Part shown: positions 22,469 through 33,155 of the stretch, piece after piece
Layout: the number at the start of each line of letters is the position of its first letter
How positions within the stretch are numbered: the stretch's first letter is position 1
Assembly: GCA_032718475.1 (NCBI GenBank)
Contig: JAUCBJ010002907.1
Location: 31,356 to 95,355 of the forward strand
Length of the DNA stretch: 64,000 nt
From: Nemertoderma westbladi
Lineage: Eukaryota; Xenacoelomorpha; Nemertodermatida; Nemertodermatidae
Direction of reading: 5' to 3'
The notes under the pieces: generated by a model
What the model saw: only the letters and a program-made list of their open reading frames with translations
Databases searched by the model: none
What the model was told of the DNA's origin: nothing
Translations under genes and position numbers: made by a program

Positions 22469-23923
22469 TTAGAGTTTAAGATTTCTAGCCACGCCGTACA
22501 AATAATCTTCTATACAAATTTCACCACAGTCAAATTTGAGGCAGAGAGAGTATAGATTTCTTTCCTTTTCTATTTGTTTCTTTGATTTGACCTTCCCATG
22601 TGCCCTACATTCCAGATTCAATCGAATGTCGTGTTCCATCTTACAGTGCTCCCCTAGCAGCTGTTCAATCAATTCCCAAATTCCGGGATGGTGCTTTCCA
22701 GCAACAACATTCAGTCGATGATGATATCCTTCCTGAGCATTGTTAGTGCGGTCTATCTCTTCCGAAATGTTTCGATAAACATTCCATTCCGATGGTGTAT
22801 ACCGAGGTGTAGAAAATATTTCGCGCTTACGAACTACTTTCTTAAACTTTCCATGGCCGTACGTGGAATCAAAGTAATTGAACAGATCCTTTTAAGCGTC
22901 ACTTTGGAATAAAGGCTTGAATGCTTCAAGCTGCAGCAAAACAACTTCTTCTGGTAGAAATGCGAGTGCTATAAGTTTTCGAACACGCACAGAAAACTCT
23001 TCATTCTCCGTGTACAGCACTGACAGTCCGAGCTCCTGTACCTTGCGAAATACCGATTGACCTAAATGGAAAAGGCATCGCTGAACCTTTCCATTTTCGA
23101 AATAGGTGAGAAACGCGTTTGCACTTCCTTTTTCGAAATCCAAGTGGATTGTTATGTCATTCTTGAAGACTACATCGTTCTCTGCAGCTAAATCGAACAA
23201 AATCTGGAATACAGATTCGTAACTCTCCTGATCGTGACGTTGCATTAGCACATAAATCTGCGGGTACCAGGCATGGTATTTCTTACCAAGGATTGTACAA
23301 AGCTGTCTATTTGATCCAAATAACTTCGGAACAATTTTAAAAGTTCCATCAGCCATCCATTCATCCGTGCGACTCAGTTTGACGATATTATTATTTGTGC
23401 CAAACATTATTTTCCGGTTCCCTTCGCGGTTTTCGTTGTCATGTAAAAGGAATTTCTCACCGTCTAGGGTTTCCAGTGAAATATCATTTAATGCAAGTTC
23501 ATCTAATGAAGCAGGCTCTTTTGGTTATAGCTTGCGTTTCATGTAATTGATTTTCTGTCGGATTACAGTATCACTTGGTAGTTGTCGTTCAATAAGTGAC
23601 TCGGAATGAATCTTGTTGATTATTTGCTGGGGTTTAGCAAAGCGATTGAATTTCATCATTTCATCCAATCGGTAGTCAACAGATTTGATGCCCTGGGGGT
23701 CAGCGATGTGGGAATGCACAATATTCCTTTCATTCTTTCAAGTGTCTTGTTCAGTTGTAATTAGGCGAGCATTACACGTATTATATTGAGAGCACCTCCA
23801 GCATGTGGTTTTTGAACTTGGGTTGTAACGATCTTTTATAAATTTATAGCCATCCAAAATTAAGCATCTCTTGCCTTTGTTAGAAATGGTAAACTCCATG
23901 ACAAATATAGCTATAAATACCAA
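22469..23923 (-). pseudogene. FLYWCH-MULE transposase with three in-frame stops
   Basis: One minus-strand frame covers 485 codons from 23923 to TAA at 22469-22471. It is broken only by TGA at 23738-23740, TAA at 23525-23527 and TAA at 22892-22894, with no frameshift. The N-terminus is a FLYWCH zinc finger: TCWRC and CNAR, with VHSH just after the first stop supplying the His ligands. The MULE core follows: WMADGTFKIVP (first catalytic Asp), ITIHLDFEKGSANAF (second acidic site) and CLFHLGQSV (the C-x2-H motif of MULE transposases). The C-terminal part contains NNAQEGYHHRLN. The protein would bind the TIRs and cut and paste the element. Loss by point mutation alone suggests recent inactivation. 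Confidence 0.88.
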
Positions 23924-24111
23924 CTACCAACGAAACACTAGCTACAGTACAGTAGTACCATAGAATCTAAAATAAATATAGTTTAAAAAAATATAATTTT
24001 CATAGATTCATTTTTTTGTAAAAGCGCAAGCTAGCAACATAATACAGTAGCGAGTACGATAAAAAAAAATAAAATAAACAATGTCTTTTAATAAAAATAC
24101 ATTTAAAAAAT

Positions 24112-24672
24112 GGCATTAGTGTGGCCTGGGTGCCCACTTTTTTTCCAATTTTTTCATGTGAAAGTGACTATTATCGTGAGAAGTTTTTTGTTGTAGAACA
24201 AAAAATTTACCTGACGATAAGATGAGATTTTTTTGTATGGTAGCTAGTGTTTTTTATGGAGCTAGTATTTTTAGAAGTGTGTTTTTTCCATAGGATTTAA
24301 TTGATACTAACTCACTTTCTTATTTCAAATTCATGATATTATTATCCATAGAGAACGTATAGATTAAATCAACAAATAAATATTTAAAAAAACACTAGCT
24401 AGTAAAAATTACTAGCTAGGTAGCGGTACCACATGACTCAGTAAATATTCTACGGATATTACTACTGTATAAGTTTAAATATGTTTAAAAAAAATTCCAA
24501 TTTTTTTTTACTAGCTAGTTAATAGTACTAGCTAGTAAAAAAATGAAAAAATAATAGCTACCGGTACCATCTTACTGTCAGAAGGTCAAATTTTTGTTCT
24601 AAATCAATAAACCTCTTGTTAATAGTCATTTTCAAATGGGTCAAAAAGTGGGCACCAAGGCCACACTATGCC
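24112..24672. mobile_element. MITE with about 130-bp inverted arms inside the MULE
   Basis: The left end GGCATTAGTGTGGCCTGGGT and the right end (complement GGCATAGTGTGGCCTTGGTG) begin arms that match for about 130 bp with scattered differences. The middle is rich in CTAG words (TACTAGCTAGTA). It has no ORF. The arm interior also occurs near 25700-26000 and 26043-26147, so a wider repeat family is present. Confidence 0.65.
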
Positions 24673-24920
24673 AAAAAAAAAAATAAAAGAAATGAATTCT
24701 GTATAGCTACCGGTATAATTTTTGTAAAACACTAGCTTCAAATGAAAAAATAGTAGCAACCACCGAAACCAATACCTACCATGAATCATTTAATATAAAA
24801 TAAATAAGTTGACAATATGTAAATAATGGTGACACTGATTTAACATACCGGTAATAAAAATAGATAAAATAGTTTTCGAAAAGTTATATTCTAGCGACCA
24901 AATACAATATACACTATTAA

Positions 24921-25573
24921 AGGATGGTTTACACGTGGCAACATTTTGTGCAACATTTTTTTATACTAGCTAGTTTTTTACTTTTTTTTTAAATGTTCTG
25001 AACATATTATCTAATCATTTAATATAAACATTTTGTTCAAGAACCATTATCATTACCACAATCTTTTAATATAAAAATTTTGTTCAAGAACAAATACTTT
25101 TTGATCTAGAACAAAAAAAAACTATCTAATTTGTTAATTTTTTTTTGTACCGACGTATGTTATCTTTGTATCACATAGGCCTATTTAATAAAATGTTCTA
25201 GTTAAAATGTTCTAGAACAAATAATATTGGTTCTAGAACATTACTTTTTACAAAAATGAATAGACGACATGTCCTTGAACATTTAAAAAAAGTAAGAAAA
25301 ACTGGCTTTGATAACAACAAAAAAACCTAATTAATTAATTATGTTCTAGAACAACAATAATTTGTTCAGAACAAAATATATAAAATAAAATGAATAGACA
25401 ATACAGTATGTTCTAGAACATTTAAAAAATGTAACAAAAACTAGCTAGTATAAACAATTTGGGATGGGAGGGGGGGGTGTGCCCACAACACAGTGCGCGG
25501 TACGTGCAAAGCACATGCACGGTACGTGCATGTGCAACTTGGTCAGAAACATGCCACATGTGTAAACCGGCCT
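24921..25573. mobile_element. PIF/Harbinger-like MITE with TAA duplication
   Basis: The left end AGGATGGTTTACACGTGGCA and the right end (complement AGGCCGGTTTACACATGTGG) are inverted repeats. TAA flanks both sides (24918-24920 and 25574-25576). A 3-bp TWA duplication is typical of PIF/Harbinger. The element is 653 bp and non-coding. Confidence 0.6.
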
Positions 25574-25787
25574 TAAACTTGCTTATACTTTATAAACAAA
25601 CTAAATGATCTGGAAAGAGTACGGTATTATTTCCCAGGAAACAGGTTAAACTTAAATTTATACACTATACAATACGGATGGCATTAATACACTTTCGGTA
25701 CCCTTAGTTTGAATGACCAATTTTTTTCACATGAAAAAGGCTTTTATCATTAGGTTTTTTCTCTTGTACAAATATTTGATCGTCTGA

Positions 25788-25977
25788 GGCCGCGTTCACA
25801 CTACCGAGTCAAAGTCAAAATAAAATAAATATAGTTAGCTAGCAATAATAAATAATAATACATTATGTAGGCCTAATATAATACATAAGGGCGTTCTAGA
25901 AAACAATAAATTTCTTCTGATTTGTTTTATATTTTGTCTTTTGACTTTGACTTTGACTCGGTAGTGTGAACGCGGCC
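25788..25977. mobile_element. PIF/Harbinger-like MITE, 190 bp
   Basis: Inverted ends of about 30 bp, GGCCGCGTTCACACTACCGA and its complement, are separated by AT-rich sequence. The flanks are TGA (25785-25787) and TAA (25978-25980). Related uninserted sequence near 24580 (complement TTCTGACAGTAAGATGG) supports a 3-bp duplication with one change. Confidence 0.65.
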
Positions 25978-26190
25978 TAACAGTAGGATGGTAGCTAGTA
26001 ATTTTCATTTTTTTTAGCTAGTGAAATAAATTAAATTTGAAAATTTTATTACAATTCCTTTTTGTGAAAGTGGTTATCATCATGAGTTTTATGCTAGAAC
26101 AAATATTTGACTTTCTTTTATTAAGATGGTAGCTAGTAAATTTGATTTTTCTTTTTATAAGATATTAAACAAACAAAACCTCTTTATAAC

Positions 26191-27600
26191 TATTTTTACT
26201 CTCGATATTTTTACTCTCGATATTATTCATCAGTCGATATTTTTCAACACTCGATATTTTTACTCTCGATATTTTTCAACACTCGATATTTTTACTCTCG
26301 ATATTTTTCAACACTCGATATTTTTACTCTCGATATTTTTCAACACTCGATATTTTTACTCTCGATATTTTTCAACACTCGATATTTTTACTCTCGATAT
26401 TTTTACTCTCGATATTTTTCAACACTCGATATTTTTCAACACTCGATATTTTTTCTCTCGATATTTTTCAACACTCGATATTTTTCAACACTCGATATTT
26501 TTCAACACTCGATATTTTTCAACACTCGATATTTTTCAACACTCGATATTTTTCAACACTCGATATTTTTACTCTCGATATTTTTCAACACTCGATATTT
26601 TTCAACACTCGATATTTTTACTCTCGATATTTTTCAACACTCGATATTTTTTCTCTCGATATTTTTCAACACTCGATATTTTTCAACACTCGATATTTTT
26701 CAACACTCGATATTTTTCAACACTCGATATTTTTACTCTCGATATTTTCAAGCACTCGATATTTTTACTCTCGATATTTTTCAACACTCGATAATTTTAC
26801 TCTCGATGTTTTTCAACACTCGATATTTTTACTCTTGATATTTTTCAACACTCGATATTTTTACTCTCGATATTTTTCAACACTCGATATTTTTACTCTC
26901 GATATTTTTCAACACTCGATATTTTTCAACACTCGATATTTTTTCTCTCGATATTTTTCAACACTCGATATTTTTCAACACTCGATATTTTTCAACACTC
27001 GATATTTTTCAACACTCGATATTTTTCAACACTCGATATTTTTACTCTCGATATTTTTCAACACTCGATATTTTTCAACACTCGATATTTTTACTCTCGA
27101 TATTTTTCAACACTCGATATTTTTTCTCTCGATATTTTTCAACACTCGATATTTTTCAACACTCGATATTTTTCAACACTCGATATTTTTCAACACTCGA
27201 TATTTTTCAACACTCGATATTTTTCAACACTCGATATTTTTCAACACTCAATATTTTTCAACACTCGATATTTTTCAACACTCGATATTTTTACTCTCGA
27301 TATTTTCAAGCACTCGATATTTTTACTCTAGATATTTTTCAACACTCGATAATTTTACTCTCGATATTTTTCAACACTCGATATTTTTACTCTCGATATT
27401 TTTCAACACTCGATATTTTTCAACACTCGATATTTTTCAACACTCGATATTTTCGATATTTTTCATCTCGCGTTATTTTTACTCTCGATATTTTTTAATC
27501 ACGTTAATTTTAAACACTCGTTATTTATCCTCTCGATATTTTTACTCTCGATGTTTTTACTCTCGATATTTTTCAAGTCTCGTTATTTTTCACCATTACC
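26191..27600. repeat. Right TIR: array of the 32-bp repeat, inverted
   Basis: This is the reverse complement of the left array: ATTTTTACTCTCGAT and ATTTTTCAACACTCGAT alternate. The internal order differs, with runs of four to six consecutive CAACACTCG half-units, so the arms have rearranged since insertion or are homogenised independently. Open frames here are repeat artefacts. Confidence 0.9.
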
Positions 27601-28210
27601 TTGAAAACCTATAAATACCGAAAATGGAAATTTTCTATGAAGCTTTAGATATTTTGACATTTAGTGCCATCTAAACACATGTGCCAAATGCTAAAAAGTG
27701 GCACCTATGTGCCACTAGAGAATTCGAAACCGTTTGTAATCGAATCAGCACCTTTGAAAACCTATAAATACCGAAAATGGAAATTTTCTATGAAGCTTTA
27801 GAGATTTTGATATTTTGTGCCATGCTAAACACATGTGCCAAATGCTAAAAAGTGGCACCTATGTGCCACTAGAGAATTCGAAACCGTTTGTAATCGAATC
27901 AGCACCTTTGAAAACCTATAAATACCGAAAATTGAACATTTCTATGAAGCTTTAGAGATTTTAATATTTTGTGCCATGCTAAACACATGTGCCATGTGCC
28001 ACAAGCTAAAAAGTGGCACTTCTACGCTACTAGAGAATTTGAAACCATTTGTTAGTGCTTCAGCACCCTGTTAAACCTTGTGGAACCGAAATCTGCGCCA
28101 TTCTGCCTGTGTCTATTGTGTTTGCCAAATACGCCAATTTTGGCACGTGCCAGAATTGGCACACAGCCACCCTTTGAGAATTTGAGACCCATCTCAGAAG
28201 ATTCGCCGCT
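27601..28210. repeat. 158-bp satellite, about three clear units and diverging remnants
   Basis: GTGCCAT(G)CTAAACAC recurs near 27669, 27821 and 27979, and CACTAGAGAATTC near 27715 and 27870. The unit also contains AGTGGCACCTATGTGCC, a short palindrome. Similarity fades after 28080. The first unit is the right half of the one interrupted at 20749. Confidence 0.85.
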
Positions 28211-28309
28211 TTCCGAAAGCCCGTATAGGTGAAAAATAGTGCCCAAACTATGAATATTTTTCGAAATAGGAAATTTTGGCCACAAAACAGGGTTTCTGGC
28301 CCACTGTGG

Positions 28310-28970
28310 CTCGGTGAGGAACACGTAGAAATTACTATCCATCAACGACAGATGTCCTTTCTTAAAAAACTCAAAAGCAGAGATAACTTTGAAGTTAGCT
28401 ACCATCATTTTGTCTTGAATATTGCCCAATCAGCTAAAAGTCCGATGGGAGAGTACCTCAAAAATTATTTGCGATCATCAATAATATCCAAGTTGGCTAG
28501 TTTTAGGGAACTGACGAAATCTGCAACAGGAACCAGGTTCCTGAATTACATCGAAATAAACCCAAGTCTAGCCCGTCATCCAGTATACTTAGATGCGTTA
28601 GTCCCTGAATTCGAACGTATAAAGTTTACACAATTATGTTTAAGCTCACATTCCCTACCGATGTGAATGGGAAAATGGTTGAGGACACCCTCGGACCAAT
28701 GTCTATGCTTTGCAAGCTCACCCAGAACGATGCCCACGTGTTACACTGCCAAACTCATTAATCGTAAGATCTCTATATCTTCAAAATAATGATATTTCCA
28801 AAGACCTAATACTTTCCAAGATATTATAAACTACCAAACAAGGCAATCACCCAGCTGTGTTTTAAAATATCTAATCTATATTCAACATAAGAGTGTTAAA
28901 ATAAACTCTGTTTTAGTGAAGTGCAACTAAATTTTCAAAAAGTGAAGTAAAGAAATAAATATTATTATTT
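28310..28970 (+). pseudogene. LINE fragment E, RT C-terminal region and 3' UTR
   Basis: An open frame to 28666 ends in SLARHPVYLDALVPEFERIK then FTQLCLSSHSLPM. LSSHSL followed downstream by a Cys cluster (CLCFAS) resembles the end of CR1-like ORF2 proteins and parallels RTSSHSLMIEQGRW in the LINE at 48-53 kb. The RT core is absent. AT-rich sequence up to about 29090, ending AATAAATAACTAACTAG, is probably its 3' UTR. Confidence 0.6.
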
Positions 28971-29274
28971 GGACTACTATTACTTATATATATTATGGAA
29001 TTCTTATAGAATATTCATCCCTATTTGTGTACTGTATGTATATTATGTATCTATATATAATAATATCATCAATAAATAACTAACTAGTCTTTCATAGCAA
29101 CTAGCGACCTAAGCATTCTATGACTATATTATGGTACTGTTTCAACATACCCTGCTGTATCATACATAGTGTGTTTATTGAACTTGTTTCCAGTCACAGT
29201 TACCATGACAACCGTTGCAATATAGATATTCATTGACAGCACATTTGATTTAGGTAATGTTAGCACCGTAAGGT

Positions 29275-29360
29275 TAATATATTATTATTTTATGTCTAAT
29301 TGTGTTTGCTTTCATTAAGTACAATAATATGTGATATTGTTTCGTTTATGAATGAAACAA
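29275..29360. repeat. 85-bp direct repeat, copy R1 (R2 at 31027-31111)
   Basis: TATATTATTATTTT...ATTAAGTACAATAATATGTG...GAATGAAACAA occurs here and at 31027-31111 with few changes, same orientation, 1.75 kb apart, flanking the hAT-like element region. It may be a short interspersed repeat or remnants of flanking LTRs. Confidence 0.6.
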
Positions 29361-29658
29361 TCAAATTTTGATGACACCCTAACAATATGCATACAATACC
29401 ACCATAGTATAATATTGTATTATTATACTGTTATATTATAAATATTCCCCGTTAACAAGAGGGGCTAAGGGCAAGATACTGAATACATGACGTTTGACGC
29501 AAGAATATTTGGGACAGGGTGTTTCAGAGATGGGAGTGACTGGCGCAGTTTGGATGTTGAAAAAACAAACCGAACTGGCCGTGTGCACTACGTTGGTATG
29601 AGACCACGCAACCTTCACACAAACAGATTGGTTGCCTGACCTCGGTACTCAAACTTAC

Positions 29659-30926
29659 AGATAATGGGCCTGGAATCGTCAGCAATTGCAGGATCCACCA
29701 GGTCAATGTCCTCTGGGGGAACCAGTGCCGGATTAAGCCTCTGGTGGCCCTAAGGCACATTTGAGTAATTTTTAGCAAATAGCACGAAAATTGATATTTT
29801 TTCCACAAACCCTTTTAAAAGAAAAAGCTGCTAAAACAATAGAAATGTTGAAAATGTTGCGAAAGAAGTATAAAGTATTTTCGTTGGATAAGCTAACATA
29901 ATTAAAACACTGTGAAGTAAGTACTTTGTAAAATTAGTTTTCAGGTCGGTTTTTTCAAAAATTGCATAACTTTTAAGGCATTTATGTAAATTAGCTCATG
30001 TTTAAGGATCTGTAATAGGCCTACCACCTGGGTTGAAGTTCTTGGTTCAAGACTTTGGTAAAATGGACCTAGATATGTAGGTTATCTTCTATGAAAATTT
30101 TACCACAAAATTATTGTTTTTTAAACATTTATGGGGGTTTTAATATGTCCGGGCTATATTTTTGGAATCAAATATTTTGTGATAGTTACTTGACGCAAAA
30201 CCTACGGAGCCCGGGAAGGGACATGAGAAAAATATTTTTCTAACACGAGCCCTCATGATAGCTCCAACGACCATTTACGTTAATATTACAAATATTACAA
30301 ATTACGAATTGGCAGTTAAAATGCCATCGAGTGCAAAATTCAATACACGAGGGCAGAACATCTGAATTTCGGTTAAATTAAATTAGTGACAAGGAGTTAT
30401 TTCTGATACGTTTTTTATCGACTACTATTTTATCTACAACTAATTTATCCTTTATTTTATCTATTAGGGTCTATATTTATAAAACGAGTTTCCCGTAAAA
30501 TTTTTTCATAACTTTTTATGAATCTACAAATTACGTTAATAATAATGATGAAATTGAAATATCTAAATATTGTGCCACTACCGCCTGGTCTCGAACCCAG
30601 TAAATAATAACACAGCACCTGTCGGTCGACTGAGCACGAATTTTGTACTTTTCTATCACAAATTTCGTAATAGAGACTAGAAAGTAAAGTTGCACTATGT
30701 TGCTCTTTTTTCAACAAATTTTAGTGAGAAAAAATGTGGATTTTTCAGATAAAAATATATTTTTCACAGGATTGACTCGCTGAGAATAAATGGCCCGTAT
30801 TTTCGGCTGGCCCTAAGGCACGTGCCTTATATGCCTTAAGGTTAATCCGGCACTGGGGGGAACAACCGCTGGTACCACCCCGTCCTCAAGATAACTGCAC
30901 GCACGCCCCCTGGCGGCTCTAACAGC
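29659..30926 (-). pseudogene. Possible host exon interrupted by a hAT-like element
   Basis: If the element 29723-30855 and one copy of its target duplication are ignored, the minus strand reads openly through the junction: DGVVPAVVPPEDIDLVDPAI, then ADDSRPII, ending at a consensus donor ATCT|GTAAGT (plus-strand ACTTAC at 29653-29658). An acceptor-like CTGTTAG precedes the exon near 30926. Coding continuity across the ancestral junction plus a good donor suggests a real exon that was destroyed or is now spliced around. I recognise no domain; it could also be part of an older retroelement. Confidence 0.35.
29723..30855. mobile_element. Non-autonomous hAT-like element, 1,133 bp, perfect 8-bp duplication
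   Basis: The ends are CAGTGCCGGATTAAGCCTCT and its inverted match TTAATCCGGCACTG. GGGGGAAC flanks both sides (29715-29722 and 30856-30863). The CAGTG start and 8-bp duplication are hAT traits. Near both ends is GGCCCTAAGGCAC in inverted positions. The interior is non-coding and includes a B-box-like GGTTCGAGACC (minus strand, about 30590) inside a tRNA-like stretch. Confidence 0.85.
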
Positions 30927-31113
30927 AGTGCGCTCGGGTTGGATCATTGCATCATTATATTGGTTAGAATTGCCAAGAATTAAGAATTACCTTAGCTTCC
31001 CCAATAGCGGTGTGAACTGCAAGCTGAATATATTATTATTTTGTGTATAATTGGGTTTGTTTTTATTAAGTACAATAATATGTGATATTGTTTCATTTAT
31101 GAATGAAACAATT

Positions 31114-31560
31114 TTATATCAACTGCAACTTCAAGGCCAGTGTCTTTTAAGATGCTTCTGAAGAAAGTCATGGGCTGTCCACCATGCTTATTCACTCCAT
31201 GAGGCTGCCAAAGTTCAAGATTATGCACTGGCTGGTCCTCACGGCGAAAACAATGTTCTGCAAAGCGGGGGCGGTTCTGTTCAAGTGTCAAGCTTGGGTA
31301 GACTAATGGAACACCACTAATGTTGTATAGAGTCTGATTGGAGATGTGTTCATTATACTTCTCACCATGAACCCGGCGCAGTATTCTTGTGAAAGTGCCA
31401 TCCAGAGATTTGGTATTTCTCTGCAGTTAGAGTCCAGCATGGACTACCATATAAGAGTACTGGAACTACTACAGCCATAAATAAGCGAACCTTAAGGTTC
31501 CGTTTTATTCTATGGGACTTCCAAATCCTGGACAGACTATTTAACACTTACCATGCCTTC
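31114..31560 (-). pseudogene. LINE family B, 5'-truncated C-terminal fragment
   Basis: Minus-strand segments at 31547-31362 (LSRIWKSHRIKRNLKVRLF, VPVLLYGSPCWTLTAE) and 31291-31114 (FAEHCFRREDQPVHNLELWQ, DTGLE) match the other family B copies. A frameshift separates them. The 3' tail is missing; the sequence joins R2 at 31111. Confidence 0.85.
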
Positions 31561-32088
31561 CCCTTACGTATCCGAAGGTCGTCACCCTCATAAAGTATTG
31601 TATTATAACTATGTACTTGGTTGCGATATCTAATCTTTTAATGACTGGTCGGGGCAATACTCACTCAAAAGGATCAGTGACGGTACAGTGGAATATATAT
31701 ATATCTTGATATCATACTGAAGTCTTATAATGCTTAGATCGCAGGTTGATATGGAGATCCTATTGGACTTAGCAACGGTTGTCATGATAACTGTGACACG
31801 AAACCAATTTAAATAACTTTAATATACTGGGGACAGAGTCACAATAGTCATATAATGCTTAAATTGGTGTTACTGTAGTTATGGCGATTACTGCCCCTAA
31901 CAACTAGCAGCTATGGTAACAGTGCTTCGGGACTGGGTTCATTGGATTGGCTATCATGTGTAAATACTCTAGATATTGAGTGGTTATAACAGCGGTTGCT
32001 AGGGTCTCAGTCGATGTTGACATGGAAACACGTTTTATTGAAATTGCTCAAGGATGAGAGAGCGACACCCTCCCTAATATCGATTAGT

Positions 32089-32279
32089 ATGGTATTATTA
32101 GTAGTATTGGTAGTATTTGTTATTTACTATGATATTACTTGTATTTGCTATGAAACTGATGTGACATTTTATGGGTATAAAATTGCATGGTTCATCACTC
32201 TGATGACGGACTATTATGATTTTGTCTTTCGACTAGATATACGGCCGAACTGCCACGGTGAGAACGGCCGTACTTGTAG
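32089..32279 (+). CDS. Possible first exon with a signal peptide or membrane segment
   Basis: The ATG at 32089 opens MVLLVVLVVFVIYYDITCIC, a strongly hydrophobic start, then YGYKIAWFITLMTDYYDFVF and RPNCHGENGRTC. The frame reaches TGTAG|GTAAGAA at 32279/32280, a strong donor, and would be entered in phase 2. The hydrophobic run is coded by a near-repetitive GTA/TTA stretch, so it may be chance. No domain is recognised and no partner exon was found. Confidence 0.22.
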
Positions 32280-32283
32280 GTAA

Positions 32284-33155
32284 GAACATCTGTCACCCTG
32301 GTCAATCACAGCATCTGTTGTTAAGCTTGTATGCAGGCAGTCTAACTGGCATTCCCATAAATTATAGACTTCTCAATTTGACAGATAAACTACTGTAAGG
32401 CACTTGTTGTACTGCCTCAACACCAAATGGAAATGATGTAGGCCCACGTAAGTAATGGAAGAATTCCATAAGCCTATGGGAATTATCGCTAGTAGAGATT
32501 TTATATTTTTCGATTAAAATAAATTATTTGCCTGAGCAAACATATCATTCATGTAGAAAATTATATTTATAATATTGCCATTGCATTTGTGAATTTAGTT
32601 TTGAATCGAGTCGTGAATTTACATAATAACCAGTTTTCGGTTAAATATCGTTAATTTAAATTCTTAGAATTAAGATCACTAGGGAGAGGGGCGAGTGGGC
32701 GAATGGAAATGTTGTTGAGATGTGTTTGTTTCCGTCCAAATAGGGAGGGGCGAGTGGGCAAATGGAAATGTTGTTTGTTTCCGTCTAAAATTGTAACTTT
32801 TAATTAATTCAAGCTTGCTAATTAATCTTATTGTAAAGGTAGTTAGTTACATTATTTCATAGTTATACTTCACCACTAAATGTCATAAACTAAAATTATA
32901 GTTCTATATGCGGTTGGCAGACATGATCTAAATATGTGGGCGGATTTATGGAATCTGCGGTGGAATTCCCTCACAAGCAGAGGAGTTAATGATAGATTCG
33001 ACAGTATAATGTAGTAATGATACCGGTAATAATTACCGGTATTATACAGTATAATGTCAATTAGGTAGATAAAGTAAAGTAAAGTATTCTTTGTTCTAGC
33101 ATGCGCTCTACTATTGGGGATTCAGTTTTATCATATTATTATAGAATTGAACCAA
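32284..33155. other. Gene-free stretch with a 60-bp tandem duplication and a palindrome
   Basis: GGGGCGAGTGGGC(G/A)AATGGAAATG is duplicated near 32697 and 32750. ACCGGTAATAATTACCGGT near 33021 is a perfect palindrome. There is no supported gene. Confidence 0.5.

Larger units (their letters stand above)
20750..27600 (-). mobile_element. FLYWCH-type Mutator-like element (MULE) with tandem-repeat TIRs and 8-bp target duplication
   Basis: The ends are GGTTATATTGAAAAATATCG... and its diverged complement ...CATTACC, flanked by exact TTGAAAAC at 20742-20749 and 27601-27608. Neighbouring satellite copies show the empty site (CACCTTTGAAAACCTATAAA) with a single TTGAAAAC. Long TIRs (about 1.3 and 1.4 kb) face each other, with a minus-strand transposase between them and three MITEs inserted beside it. 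An 8-11-bp duplication and long TIRs are Mutator-superfamily traits, and FLYWCH plus MULE transposase is known for animal Phantom-like elements. The total length is 6,851 bp. Stops in the transposase make this copy non-autonomous. Confidence 0.85.

Noticed and set aside
26126-27614. Large ORFs in the right array
   Set aside because: Same repeat artefact in the MULE right TIR.
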